A DNA stretch of 64,000 nt, taken from assembly GCF_900163865.1 (NCBI RefSeq), contig NZ_FUKU01000030.1, positions 1 to 64,000 of the forward strand, in the 5' to 3' direction. Source of the DNA: Sphingobacterium sp. JB170. Its GTDB lineage: Bacteria; Bacteroidota; Bacteroidia; Sphingobacteriales; Sphingobacteriaceae. Below, in pieces: positions 25,857 to 35,799 of this stretch. Every line of letters starts with the position of its first letter. The first letter of the stretch is position 1. A program made the position numbers and the translations under genes. The notes beneath the pieces were generated by a model. The model saw only the letters and a program-made list of their open reading frames with translations. It did not search any database and was not told the DNA's origin.

Positions 25857-27062
25857 ATGCATGCAACACAGCTTACCGAAGAACATCAGGAATTTCGTGA
25901 AATTTTGCAAGCTTTTATTCGAAAAGAAATTTTACCAAATACGGACACCTGGGAAAAAGAAGGACAAATAGACCGTGCTATTTGGAAAAAGATGGGCGCG
26001 ATGGGATTCATGGGCATAAATTACCCACAAGCATACGGTGGGGTCGAGTTAGATTTCTATTACGCGATGATCTTCTGTGAAGAAATTTCAAAATGTTATT
26101 CCGGCGGGTTCAGCATTGCGACACTCGTCATTCAATTCATGTCCGCTCCCTATTTATTAAAACATGCTTCTGAATCGCTAAAACAGCGCTATTTAACACC
26201 CGTAATTTCGGGAGACCTCGTGAGCGCGATCGCGATCACCGAACCCGGAGCGGGCTCTGATATTAAGAATATAAAAACATACGCCGAACGGGTCGACGAT
26301 CATTTTATCGTAAACGGCTCAAAAACGTTTATTACGAATGGCTTCTATGGCGACTACTTTATCACTGCGGTAAAGACCCATAAAGGTGACAAAAATCGAG
26401 AAATCACCCTTTTATTGATTGATAGGAATGCGCAAGGGGTTCACTCGAGTAAGATCAAAAAAATGGGTTTATATGCTTCGGACACCGCTGAGTTGGCGTT
26501 CATCAACGTTAAAGTTCCCATTTACAACGTAATTGGCGAAGAAGGTGAGGGGTTTAATTATTTGATGGATGGTCTACAATTGGAACGATTGATTACCGCT
26601 ATATATTCCTTGTCCATGGCAGATTCTGCTTTGCAATATACGCTCAGCTACGTCCAGAGTAGGGAAGCGTTTGGAAGCCGAATTCAAGAGTTTCAAGCTA
26701 TCCGCCACCGTATCGCTCAAATGGTTGCGGACGTCGAAAGCTGCAGAGCTTACATCTACCATTGTGCCGACCTACAACAAAAAGAAACCTATGCTGTCAA
26801 AGAGTGCTCCATCGCGAAATTACAATCAAGTGAATTAGCCATTAAAATTGTGCACCAATGTTTACAGCTTTTTGGTGGATACGGATATACCGAAGATTAT
26901 AAAATAGCGCGTTTATATCGCGATGTGCGGGTGGGTACAATAATCGCGGGCACGTCAGAGATCATGCTCGAAATAATTGCTAAAATGGAAATTGATCGAA
27001 TAAAATACGAATCCAAACCCAAATCACGATCGTTAGGGAACTCAGGAGCACCTTCCACATAA
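25857..27062 (+). CDS. Acyl-CoA dehydrogenase
   Basis: FAD-dependent, 401 residues, three-domain ACAD fold. ITEPGAGSDIKNIKT and FITNGFYGDYFI form the FAD/substrate region, QLFGGYGYT the C-terminal FAD site. The catalytic Glu of medium-chain enzymes (in YEGT) is absent: the sequence reads IIAGTSEIM. Instead GLQLERLI carries a Glu where isovaleryl-CoA and long-chain type enzymes have theirs. This favours a branched- or long-chain acyl-CoA. Start is ATG at 25857; 45 bases separate it from the next gene, so both are probably one operon. Confidence 0.9.
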   Translation: MHATQLTEEHQEFREILQAFIRKEILPNTDTWEKEGQIDRAIWKKMGAMGFMGINYPQAYGGVELDFYYAMIFCEEISKCYSGGFSIATLVIQFMSAPYLLKHASESLKQRYLTPVISGDLVSAIAITEPGAGSDIKNIKTYAERVDDHFIVNGSKTFITNGFYGDYFITAVKTHKGDKNREITLLLIDRNAQGVHSSKIKKMGLYASDTAELAFINVKVPIYNVIGEEGEGFNYLMDGLQLERLITAIYSLSMADSALQYTLSYVQSREAFGSRIQEFQAIRHRIAQMVADVESCRAYIYHCADLQQKETYAVKECSIAKLQSSELAIKIVHQCLQLFGGYGYTEDYKIARLYRDVRVGTIIAGTSEIMLEIIAKMEIDRIKYESKPKSRSLGNSGAPST

Positions 27063-27107
27063 ATTCAGTTGATGAAGTAGAATAAATGAATATATAAACT
27101 CGAAATC

Positions 27108-29222
27108 ATGGATAACACCGCTAGTCAATATTTTGACATCCAGCAGATCGCCGCAAATATATATTGGATAAAGCCGCGCACAACCGAGATTCCTTCGATC
27201 GATCATTTTTTCGATAAATTACATCAATTTATGGACTTGGCGACCAAGCTTATTGCAGAACCAGCAACGAGAGGCATTATCTATAGTCCGCCCGTAGAGG
27301 ATCTCGATTACCTTGCGTTATATAAGGCCGCAGAAAACAACACCGACTTTTATAATAAACTCTCCAAGTTAGTACTGTCCTCAACAATCTTTCAAACGGC
27401 CCGCAAACCCATTATCGGTCTTTTGGACCGCTCGTGTCGAGGTACCGCATTCTCGATTATGTTATGGGCATCCTACCGTATAGCATTTCAGGACCTCGAA
27501 ATTGGTTTTCTAGAAGCTAAATACGGTTTGTTCCCTGGGTTCGGCGCAACGATCGTCACCTCCCGACTTCTCGGCCCCGAGCAAGCAATTCCACTTTTAA
27601 CGCAAGGTGTCTCATATTCCGCGCTAGAAGGGTACCAACACGGGATCATCAATCGACTCCTAACGCCCGAGCAAGATCCGATCGCATCGGCCGTCGAATG
27701 TATAGAAAATTTCGCAGAAATCACGCAGGAGCAGATTGCGCTGCGCGGTCAAAGGTCTTTAGAGATTGATGAAGAGCAGCTCGTACAAGCCAGCACCTTT
27801 GTCATAAAACGAACTAACGGGTTAAATCCGGGTATCAATGCTTGTATCGAGGTTGTAAAACGCACCTTAGGGCTGCCCATCAAAGATGCGCTATTGGTGG
27901 AAGCCGAAGTATTCAGTATGTCTTGGAAATCCCCACAGACCTTATCGATGCTCCGCACCCACTATATGGGCATAAAACAAGCTCTAACGCACAATCTTTC
28001 AGCCGCTCCTTTTAAGGTGAACAAAATTGGCATCATCGGGGCTGGAATGATGGGAGCCGGCATCGCCTATCAAGCAGCAAAATCGGGGGTTACCGCTATT
28101 TTATGTGACCAGGACATACTATCCGCAGAGCAGGGCAAACAATACGCAGAAAAAATCACAAACAAACAAATTCAACGCCATCAGATCTGCAAGCTGCAAC
28201 AAAACGAACTATTAGCCCGTATATATCCCACTGCGGATTACGATAAATTAACTGGTACACAATTAATTATTGAAGCTATATTCGAAGACAGAAATCTAAA
28301 GATCGAAGTATCCAGACAGCACGCACGATACTTGCATGAGGAGGGTATCTTTGCCACAAATACCACTTCTATTCCGATCACCGATCTCTGCGAGTCAGTG
28401 CCCCATCCAGAACGTTACCTGGGGATGCATTTTTTCTCGCCGGTAGACAAAATGCCGCTGGTGGAAATTATAAAAGGAAAAAAAACAAGCGACGAAACGG
28501 TTGCAAAAGCACTTCATGTAGCTTACCAATTAAACAAAATACCCATCGTCGTACATGATGGACCGGCTTTCTTTACGTCAAGGATCTTCTTTAATTACAT
28601 TCTCGAAGCAATTACCATGCTACTCGAAGGGATTTCCGGGGCAAAGATTGAACAAGCAGCACGCGAGGCCGGCTTTGCCGTAGGCCCCCTCGCAGTACTT
28701 GATGAAGTTTCCGTAAGCCTAATGATCAACGTGTACGATCAGCTCCCTCAGATGCACGCTAGCCAGCAACGTTGCTATAATTATTTGACAAAACTCGTAG
28801 AACTCGGTCGAAATGGTCGCAAAACTGGACAAGGATTATACGACTACGACGTAACGGCAAGCACCAAAAAAGTTTGGATAGATCAAGATCTCGTTGCACT
28901 AAACGAACAGTACTCCGATGGAACAATAAAAAACCGGCTGTTACACGTGATGGCTTTGGATAGCTTCCGCTGCTTAAATGAGGGCATTTTAGCCAATGCG
29001 ATCGATGGCGATATCGGATCCGTCTTAGGCGTCGGCTACCCGGCACACACAGGCGGCGTATTTAGCCATATTGATCAAATTGGCGTGCACATCTTCTTGG
29101 AGCAATGTGCTGCTTTTCGTAGCTTGGGACAGCAATGGGAAATTCCTAGTACGCTCGAAGATTTAGCTTCGACGAACTTCTCATTTTACAACAAATTTAC
29201 CCCATGCCCCCTTCCTATTTAA
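27108..29222 (+). CDS. Fused enoyl-CoA hydratase / 3-hydroxyacyl-CoA dehydrogenase
   Basis: A 704-residue FadB/FadJ-like fusion. Residues about 1-230 are a crotonase-fold hydratase; about 303-480 the NAD-binding part (GIIGAGMMGAGIAYQAAKSG) and about 490-700 two C-terminal dehydrogenase helices (FFTSRIFFNYILEA, GRKTGQGLYDY). The catalytic pair of FadB is only half kept: Glu136 (FLEAKYG) aligns with the second Glu, but the position of the first is Ser116 (GTAFSIMLW). Whether hydration is lost or shifted is unknown. It follows the acyl-CoA dehydrogenase. Confidence 0.88.
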   Translation: MDNTASQYFDIQQIAANIYWIKPRTTEIPSIDHFFDKLHQFMDLATKLIAEPATRGIIYSPPVEDLDYLALYKAAENNTDFYNKLSKLVLSSTIFQTARKPIIGLLDRSCRGTAFSIMLWASYRIAFQDLEIGFLEAKYGLFPGFGATIVTSRLLGPEQAIPLLTQGVSYSALEGYQHGIINRLLTPEQDPIASAVECIENFAEITQEQIALRGQRSLEIDEEQLVQASTFVIKRTNGLNPGINACIEVVKRTLGLPIKDALLVEAEVFSMSWKSPQTLSMLRTHYMGIKQALTHNLSAAPFKVNKIGIIGAGMMGAGIAYQAAKSGVTAILCDQDILSAEQGKQYAEKITNKQIQRHQICKLQQNELLARIYPTADYDKLTGTQLIIEAIFEDRNLKIEVSRQHARYLHEEGIFATNTTSIPITDLCESVPHPERYLGMHFFSPVDKMPLVEIIKGKKTSDETVAKALHVAYQLNKIPIVVHDGPAFFTSRIFFNYILEAITMLLEGISGAKIEQAAREAGFAVGPLAVLDEVSVSLMINVYDQLPQMHASQQRCYNYLTKLVELGRNGRKTGQGLYDYDVTASTKKVWIDQDLVALNEQYSDGTIKNRLLHVMALDSFRCLNEGILANAIDGDIGSVLGVGYPAHTGGVFSHIDQIGVHIFLEQCAAFRSLGQQWEIPSTLEDLASTNFSFYNKFTPCPLPI

Positions 29223-29240
29223 GGTGAAAATTAACGTTTG

Positions 29241-30698
29241 TTAGACTTTCTTGACCATCAGGTCGACCAAAGTGTGTACCGGGAGTTTCACAAATTGACC
29301 GTACGATTTGGTGGCATCCCATATTTGTTCCTGTTGCGCAGTAGAAAATATTCGGGAAAGATTAAGCCGATACTTGTCCATTAACAACGGAAGGCCTTGT
29401 TCGCGCCGTCGTGGGTGCCCAATTGGAAATTCAACGCTGATTTCATCTAGGACGCTACCGTCATTTAAAGTTACGGTAAGTGCATTTGCAATTGCACGCT
29501 TAGCCGGATCGTGGTAATCTTTAGTAAACTGCGGATCTTCGTGGCAGGTTATTTTCGACCGTAATTCATCAATTCGCGGATCCGCAGCGATATCGTTCTC
29601 ATAATCGGCCGCGGTTAGCCGTCCGAAAATTAATGGAACGGCAACCATGTACTGGATACAGTGATCCCTGTCAGCAGGGTTGTTCAACGGTCCCTTCTTA
29701 TCGATGATTCGAATTGCCGCCTCATGCGTACGAATGGAAACACTTCGTATATCCGCAGCGTGTCGACCGATCTGGTTAAGCTGTTGATGGAGCGTCATAG
29801 CCGCTTCTGCCGCCGTTTGTGCATGAAACTCTGCAGGAAAGGAAATTTTAAATAAAATATTCTCCATTACATAGGTTCCATATGGACGTTGGAACGAAAA
29901 TGGCATTCCTTTAAAGGACACGTCATAAAAGCCCCACATCGGAGTGCTTAATACAGATGGATACCCCATCTCTCCCGTTTGCGCAATCATCGCTAATCGG
30001 ACGCCACGTGAGGTCGCGTCGCCCGCTGCCCATGATTTTCTACTTCCCGCGTTGGGGGCATGCCGGTAGGTGCGCAAAGACTGCCCATCCACAAAAGCTA
30101 GTGATACAGCATTTAGTAATTGGTCATAGGTTAAACCTAATAATTTACCCACTACTGCAGTTGTGGCAACTTTCACCAGAATAACATGGTCTAAGCCGAC
30201 CCTGTTAAACGAATTTTCTAATGCGAGGACTCCCTGAATTTCATGCGCAAACACCATAGCCTCCAGGAGATCACCACATTTAATCGATGCTAAACCTTTC
30301 GCAGCATTACTTCGACTTAACCAATCTGCAGTGGCTAAAATCCCACCTACATTATCCGATGGGTGCCCCCATTCGGCAGCTAACCATGTATCATTAAAAT
30401 CTAGCCAGCGAATAGCAGCGCCGATGTTAAATGCGGCCTGAACAGGATCTAGCTCATAAGCGGTCCCCGGAACACGGGCACCGTTGGGCACAATTGTGCC
30501 GGATACGACTGGCCCAAGCAATTTTGTGCACGCGGGATAAGTAAGCGCTTCAAATCCACATCCAAGGGTATCTAAGAAACAATAATATGCCGTTTGTAGC
30601 GCAACAGGGTGCTCAATTTTGTAATTCAGGACGTAATCTACAATATCTACTATTACTTGATCGAATGGTGCTCTTTCGTTAAAACTCTCTGATGTCAT
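29241..30698 (-). CDS. prpD: 2-methylcitrate dehydratase (MmgE/PrpD family)
   Basis: A 485-residue PrpD-family protein: FLDTLGCGFEALTYPAC near the N terminus, AEWGHPSDNVGGILATADW, and a C-terminal region with LTVTLNDGSVLDEISVEFPIGHPRRR. It dehydrates 2-methylcitrate to 2-methylaconitate in propionyl-CoA oxidation. It follows prpC by 35 bases on the same strand. No AcnD homologue is present, so re-hydration to methylisocitrate must use an aconitase elsewhere. Confidence 0.9.
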   Translation of the reverse strand: MTSESFNERAPFDQVIVDIVDYVLNYKIEHPVALQTAYYCFLDTLGCGFEALTYPACTKLLGPVVSGTIVPNGARVPGTAYELDPVQAAFNIGAAIRWLDFNDTWLAAEWGHPSDNVGGILATADWLSRSNAAKGLASIKCGDLLEAMVFAHEIQGVLALENSFNRVGLDHVILVKVATTAVVGKLLGLTYDQLLNAVSLAFVDGQSLRTYRHAPNAGSRKSWAAGDATSRGVRLAMIAQTGEMGYPSVLSTPMWGFYDVSFKGMPFSFQRPYGTYVMENILFKISFPAEFHAQTAAEAAMTLHQQLNQIGRHAADIRSVSIRTHEAAIRIIDKKGPLNNPADRDHCIQYMVAVPLIFGRLTAADYENDIAADPRIDELRSKITCHEDPQFTKDYHDPAKRAIANALTVTLNDGSVLDEISVEFPIGHPRRREQGLPLLMDKYRLNLSRIFSTAQQEQIWDATKSYGQFVKLPVHTLVDLMVKKV

Positions 30699-30733
30699 AA
30701 ATTAATGTGCGTTTTTAAATGCCGACTTAGTTG

Positions 30734-31888
30734 TTAACTACGATCGTGAAGTGGAACAAAAGCCCTATTTTCCGGTCCCACATAATTCGCGCTTGGTCTT
30801 ATAATTTTACCGTCTTCGCGCTGCTCGAATATATGGGCAGACCAGCCCGTAATGCGTGCGAGCACAAATAACGGCGTAAACATCGCCGTCGGAATCCCCA
30901 TCAAATGATAAGACACCGCAGAATACCAGTCGAGGTTGGCAAACATTTGTTTCTCTTCCCACATAACCTTTTCCAGACGTTCGGCAATTGCAAAAAGTGT
31001 CATATCACCTGCCTGTTCGGAGAGTTCCTTAGCAATTTTTTTAATCACCTGATTTCGTGGATCAGCAATACTGTATACGGGGTGTCCAAATCCAATTACC
31101 ACCTCCTTATTTGCTAATCGTTTACGAATATCCGCTTCGGCCTCATCGGGGCTGGCATAGCGGCTTTGAATCTCGAACGCAACCTCATTAGCCCCGCCAT
31201 GCTTCGGTCCGCGTAGCGCGCCGATCGCACCGGCAATGCAGGAATACATATCTGACCCAGTCCCTGCGATAACACGCGCGGTGAAAGTGGAAGCGTTGAA
31301 TTCATGTTCCGCATATAAATTTAAGGAAACTTCCATTGCATTCTCCCAGAATACCGGTGGAGGTGTTCCGTGCAGCAGATGCAGGAAATGACCACCAAGA
31401 GTGCGGTCATCCGTTTCCACGGCTATTTCACGACCATTTTGACTAAAATGGTGCCAATACAACAGTGCGGAGGCCATCGAGGCCATCAACCGATTAGCAA
31501 TATCGCGCGCGCCAGCCAATGGATGGCTTTCCTTTTCAGGCTGAATACTTCCAAACACGGAAACATACGTACGTAGTACGTCCATTGCATGGGTAGTGGT
31601 GGGAAGCTGCTTAAGTACCTGTTGAATCGAGATCGGTAAACCCCGTTGATTTTTGAGTTGAATTTTGTATGCCGTGAGCTGCGGGGAAGTAGGTAGATTT
31701 CCGTAAATCAACAGGTAAGCGACCTCTTCAAACGAAGCTTGATCAGCAAGATCGAGAATATCGTAGCCTCTATAATGCAGATCATTGCCATTTTTACCGA
31801 CAGTACTCAGCGCAGTATTGCCCGCAGACACCCCAGAAAGTGCAACACTTTTTTTAGGTCTAAAACCACGTTCATTCGTTTCTCTCAT
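30734..31888 (-). CDS. prpC: 2-methylcitrate synthase
   Basis: A 384-residue citrate-synthase-fold enzyme: [16 protein letters not shown] with one catalytic His, [10 protein letters not shown] with the second, [14 protein letters not shown] with the catalytic Asp, and [18 protein letters not shown] near the end. In the operon with prpB and prpD it should condense propionyl-CoA and oxaloacetate. Length and sequence are those of short PrpC, not the longer citrate synthase. Its start overlaps the end of prpB by 17 bases. Confidence 0.92.
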   Translation of the reverse strand: MRETNERGFRPKKSVALSGVSAGNTALSTVGKNGNDLHYRGYDILDLADQASFEEVAYLLIYGNLPTSPQLTAYKIQLKNQRGLPISIQQVLKQLPTTTHAMDVLRTYVSVFGSIQPEKESHPLAGARDIANRLMASMASALLYWHHFSQNGREIAVETDDRTLGGHFLHLLHGTPPPVFWENAMEVSLNLYAEHEFNASTFTARVIAGTGSDMYSCIAGAIGALRGPKHGGANEVAFEIQSRYASPDEAEADIRKRLANKEVVIGFGHPVYSIADPRNQVIKKIAKELSEQAGDMTLFAIAERLEKVMWEEKQMFANLDWYSAVSYHLMGIPTAMFTPLFVLARITGWSAHIFEQREDGKIIRPSANYVGPENRAFVPLHDRS

Positions 31889-32768
31889 TGTTTGTTGTAT
31901 TAAACAGTTGATTTAATCGGCTTTCGTATGCATAGTAGTCGATGCTATCGTAGAGTTCCTCCCTTGTCTGCATAGTATCGAGTACATTCGCTTGTGTCCC
32001 ATCCTGGCGAATATGTTTAAAAACATTAGCCGCCGCTTTATTTGCCGCGCGGAAACCGGAGAGCGGATACAGGATCATCGAAACATCGGAGGCACCGAGC
32101 TCAGCACGCGTATAAAGGGGTGTTTTTCCAAACTCAGTAATATTTGCCAATATTGGCAGACCAGTTGTCTGACTAAAACGCCTGTAGTGCTCTATATTTT
32201 CGACCGCTTCGGCAAATATAAAATCTGCTCCGGCCTGCTTATAGGCTAGGGCTCGATCCAACGCACGATCAATCCCCTCCGAGGCTAGCGCATCGGTGCG
32301 CGCTCCAATTAGGAAACTTTCCTCCACTCGACCATCGCAAGCTGCTTTGATCCTATCGGACATCTCTTGTGGGGAAACGAGTTCTTTCCCCGGGCGGTGA
32401 CCGCAACGCTTAGCGCCCACTTGATCTTCTAGATGCACCGCCGCAGCTCCCGCTTTACTAAGCGATTTGACTGTACGAACTACATTAAACGCAGAAGGGC
32501 CAAAACCTGTATCAATATCAACGAGCAGCGGAACCGCACAGGCACCAGTTATGCGCTCAACATCGATCAACACATCATTCAGATTCGTGATTCCCAGATC
32601 CGGAATTCCCAGCGATCCTGCGGCGACACCGCCGCCAGATAGGTAAATGGCTTTAAAACCCGCCTGCCCCGCTAATAGTGCATGATTGGCATTCATTACG
32701 CCAACCACCTGTAAGGGTTTTTCTAGTTCTAATGCCTCACGAAATAACATACCTGGATTCTGTCTCAT
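31872..32768 (-). CDS. prpB: 2-methylisocitrate lyase
   Basis: A 298-residue PEP-mutase-fold lyase from the ATG at 32768. [21 protein letters not shown] carries the KRCGH signature of isocitrate-lyase family enzymes; VDIDTGFG provides metal-binding acids. It cleaves 2-methylisocitrate to pyruvate and succinate. The frame extends 17 codons upstream but those residues ([11 protein letters not shown]...) do not fit the family. It is the first gene of prpB-prpC-prpD. Confidence 0.92.
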   Translation of the reverse strand: MRQNPGMLFREALELEKPLQVVGVMNANHALLAGQAGFKAIYLSGGGVAAGSLGIPDLGITNLNDVLIDVERITGACAVPLLVDIDTGFGPSAFNVVRTVKSLSKAGAAAVHLEDQVGAKRCGHRPGKELVSPQEMSDRIKAACDGRVEESFLIGARTDALASEGIDRALDRALAYKQAGADFIFAEAVENIEHYRRFSQTTGLPILANITEFGKTPLYTRAELGASDVSMILYPLSGFRAANKAAANVFKHIRQDGTQANVLDTMQTREELYDSIDYYAYESRLNQLFNTTNNERNE

Positions 32769-32946
32769 ATATCGATTATTAACGGTAAAGAAATATTGCT
32801 CCAGAAAAAAGCAGCACACAATAATTACCCGAGCACGCGCAGTGATCGATGACCTCGTATATGCTAAAGATACAAATTATTGTTTACAGTTATTACGCGC
32901 CTGATAAGCTCTATCTCCCTGGGTAAGAAGGACACCACATAGCGCG

Positions 32947-33177
32947 CTATAACTTGTCGATCGCCTGGGCCAGTCGTCGATCTTTATCAGTCACCACATC
33001 ATCTTCATCATGACTGGTGAGCCAAATTTCAACTACATTGTAGGTGTTTTTCCAGCTCGGGTGATGGTTCTGCTGCTCGGCCAATAGCGCAACGCGGGTC
33101 ATAAATCCGAAAGCCACCGAGAAGTCCTCAAATTCGAACGTTTTATATAATTTGTTGTTTTCATTTTTCCAGTCCAT
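32947..33177 (-). CDS. phhB: Pterin-4a-carbinolamine dehydratase
   Basis: From the ATG at 33177 the protein is 76 residues, the family's normal size. EFEDFSVAFGFMTRVALLAEQQNHHPSWKNTYNVVEIWLTSHDEDDVVTDKD carries the HHP and the C-terminal aspartate. It dehydrates 4a-hydroxytetrahydrobiopterin, regenerating cofactor for aromatic amino acid hydroxylases. The frame reaches 33231 but the extra 18 residues are not family-like. No hydroxylase gene is in the window. Confidence 0.9.
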   Translation of the reverse strand: MDWKNENNKLYKTFEFEDFSVAFGFMTRVALLAEQQNHHPSWKNTYNVVEIWLTSHDEDDVVTDKDRRLAQAIDKL

Positions 33178-33449
33178 AGCTTTTATATTTTCATAACACG
33201 ACGTACAATTATCAAACGGCTCGCTAGACAAATTGTTTGTCCGAGAAACTATTCCATAAGAAAAAACGGCAGAACATATTTGCTGCTATGGCGAGAATCA
33301 CGTACCTTGGTTTACAGAAAATGGTCCAGAACCGCCGCTTATTAGCAGGTATTTATAATCTTGGTGGCAGTTGTGATGAAAAATAAAAAGACGCCATCCC
33401 TTAAAAATACAGAGAATAATACACGTTTTCGGGCCCTCAACAACAAAAA

Positions 33450-34574
33450 ATGGCAAACCAAAAAGATTTAAACATAGCAATTCTAATCGACGCAGATAAC
33501 GTATCTCACAAAAAAATAGCGGGGATACTCAACGAAGTAAAACGCTATGGCATCCCCACAATAAAACGAATATACGGCGACTGGACAAGTCCGTATGTTG
33601 AAAATTGGAAAGACAATTTACTTACGCACGCCATTACACCGATCCAGCAGTATAGTTATACCCAGGGTAAAAACTCCACAGACTCTGCGTTAATTATCGA
33701 TGCTATGGACATCCTTCACTCGGACAGAGTTGACGGATTTTGTATCGTCTCAAGTGATAGCGACTTCACGCGATTGGCAACACGCTTACGAGAATCTGGA
33801 AAACTAGTCATCGGAATTGGCGAACGCAAAACGCCCAAACCATTTATCTCCTCCTGTGATAAATTTATTTACGTTGAAATCCTCGAGAAAGATGCGCAAG
33901 AGAAAAAGGTAAAGAAGAAGCCTGTAGCTCCTGTAACGCCTATTGCATCGGAACCAAAATCCCCTGCTAAGACGGAAAGCGACAACCTAGCCCTGGATGA
34001 GGAGATCATGTTGCTACTAAAAGACGCCGTAGACGACACAGCCGATGAGAGCGGCTGGGCTTTTCTTGGCGAAATTGGTAGCCTGATCATCAAACGCCAA
34101 CCGGATTTCGATTCCCGGAATTATGGTTTCGAAAAAATATCGCACCTGTTTAAATCCATGAAAAGCGATTTCGAAATCGACGAACGCACAACCGAAAAGT
34201 CCAAGATTAAGTTATATTACATTCGAAACATCATCGATCGGTCCAATAACCACGAGGAAATATTAAAAGTAATAGATTCTGTTATTATCCCTTCCACCGG
34301 CAATCAAATCACGGCCGAAGATGTTCGAAAGAACCAGATAAGGATTACCAAAGAATTTAAACATTTGTTCCCCAGTCGATCAAAAAAAATAAAAGTGCGC
34401 ATAAAGCATGAGCATGAATGCGCTTTTTCGCGCCACCGCGACCGCTCCTTCGTATTAAACCTCGGTAAGCCTGCAGCAACAGAACTAGAGCTGCACGAGG
34501 GAAGTTCCTACAGGTTAACTAAATACGAGGATCAAAGCTATAGCATTGAGAAGCTACTTGGTAAAAACACGTAA
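33450..34574 (+). CDS. NYN-domain protein with LOTUS and extra C-terminal domain
   Basis: A 374-residue protein. Residues about 7-150 are a NYN (DUF88) PIN-like nuclease domain: ILIDADNVSHKK, STDSALIIDAMDILH and GFCIVSSDSDFTRLATRLRESG contain the conserved acids. A Lys/Pro linker (about 155-185) leads to an OST-HTH/LOTUS domain (about 190-265; DESGWAFLGEIGSLIIKRQPDFDSRNYG). Residues about 270-374 form a further part, with a basic KKIKVRIKHEHEC stretch, that I do not recognise. NYN domains cut RNA; LOTUS domains bind RNA or helicases. The role here is unknown. It lies 33 bases before the oxidoreductase gene. Confidence 0.82.
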   Translation: MANQKDLNIAILIDADNVSHKKIAGILNEVKRYGIPTIKRIYGDWTSPYVENWKDNLLTHAITPIQQYSYTQGKNSTDSALIIDAMDILHSDRVDGFCIVSSDSDFTRLATRLRESGKLVIGIGERKTPKPFISSCDKFIYVEILEKDAQEKKVKKKPVAPVTPIASEPKSPAKTESDNLALDEEIMLLLKDAVDDTADESGWAFLGEIGSLIIKRQPDFDSRNYGFEKISHLFKSMKSDFEIDERTTEKSKIKLYYIRNIIDRSNNHEEILKVIDSVIIPSTGNQITAEDVRKNQIRITKEFKHLFPSRSKKIKVRIKHEHECAFSRHRDRSFVLNLGKPAATELELHEGSSYRLTKYEDQSYSIEKLLGKNT

Positions 34575-34607
34575 TCCATCTATTAACAATCGATCATACC
34601 AAAGAAT

Positions 34608-35675
34608 ATGCAATTATCGAACACTGGATTTGCAATTATTGGCACAGGTGCGATCGCGCACATACACGCCGAAGTAATTCAATCGATCATTGGAGCAGAA
34701 CTAATCGGTGTATACAACCGTACAGCTTCTAAAGCCCAAACATTCGCCGATCAATATAATTGCGTCGCTTATGAAAGCTTGCAAACGATGCTGGAGAACC
34801 AGCAAATAACGATCGTTTGTATATGCACGGCCTCAGGTGCACACCTGGAACCGGCACTTGCATGCATTAGCGCTAATAAGCACTGTTTAATTGAAAAGCC
34901 TCTCGAAATAACCGTAGAACGCTGCAAAGAGATTATCGATGCGGCCAAAGTGCAAGGTGTGCGCGTAGCTACCATATTTCCCTCACGCTTTCACCCCAGC
35001 AGTCGACAAATAAAGCAAGCGTTAGACCAAGGGCACTTCGGGGATCTCGTACTTGGTAGCGCATACGTCAAATGGAGCCGCGAAGAAGCCTATTACAACT
35101 CAGCGCCATGGCGGGGAACTTGGACGCTAGATGGTGGGGGCGCGTTAATGAACCAAGGAATACATGCACTGGATTTATTACAATGGTATATGGGCTCGGT
35201 AGAATCAGTATTCGCTTATGCAGTAAACAGGCGACACAAAAATATTGAAGTGGAAGACACGGTGATCGCTACCATCAAGTTCACCAGCGGCGCGGTAGGA
35301 AGTATAGAGTGTACAACCGCCGCATACCCGGGGAGTTTAAAAAAAATCGAAATTGTGGGCACCGAAGCTTCGGTCGTGTTGGAAGAGAACAATATCCTGA
35401 ACTGGCAGTTTGCTGACGGTTTTGAAGCGGGCCATCTGAAAACAGGCTCCGTCAGTCGGAGGCTAGCAAAAGGAGGTGCAAGTCAACCAATGAATATTAG
35501 CAGTCACGGACACCGTCTACAGATTGAAGAGTTTTTATCTTCTCTACACAAGGGTGTATTATCCCATGTCGAAGGTGAAGCGGGCGTTGTCTCCGTGGAG
35601 ATCATTTCGGCAATTTACGAAAGTGTCCGCTCAGGCAGTCCCATTCTTCTTGCAAAGCACACTGCGCCGCGTTGA
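34608..35675 (+). CDS. Gfo/Idh/MocA-family oxidoreductase
   Basis: A 355-residue NAD(P)-dependent enzyme. FAIIGTGAIAHIHAEVI is the Rossmann glycine loop, CLIEKPLEI carries the family's EKP motif, and GALMNQGIHALDLLQWYMG has the catalytic His/Asp region. Such enzymes oxidise or reduce a sugar or inositol carbon; the substrate cannot be read. It may form an operon with the NYN-LOTUS gene (33 bases upstream). Confidence 0.9.
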   Translation: MQLSNTGFAIIGTGAIAHIHAEVIQSIIGAELIGVYNRTASKAQTFADQYNCVAYESLQTMLENQQITIVCICTASGAHLEPALACISANKHCLIEKPLEITVERCKEIIDAAKVQGVRVATIFPSRFHPSSRQIKQALDQGHFGDLVLGSAYVKWSREEAYYNSAPWRGTWTLDGGGALMNQGIHALDLLQWYMGSVESVFAYAVNRRHKNIEVEDTVIATIKFTSGAVGSIECTTAAYPGSLKKIEIVGTEASVVLEENNILNWQFADGFEAGHLKTGSVSRRLAKGGASQPMNISSHGHRLQIEEFLSSLHKGVLSHVEGEAGVVSVEIISAIYESVRSGSPILLAKHTAPR

Positions 35676-35799
35676 AGGTAGCTCACCAAGTATATAGGCA
35701 TAACATGTCTAAAAAATCGAAAAACACTAAATTGATCCCCACGATCTAATTTAGATTGATTTAAAAAAGTCGCCAATTCCCATAATATCGAATTGACCT

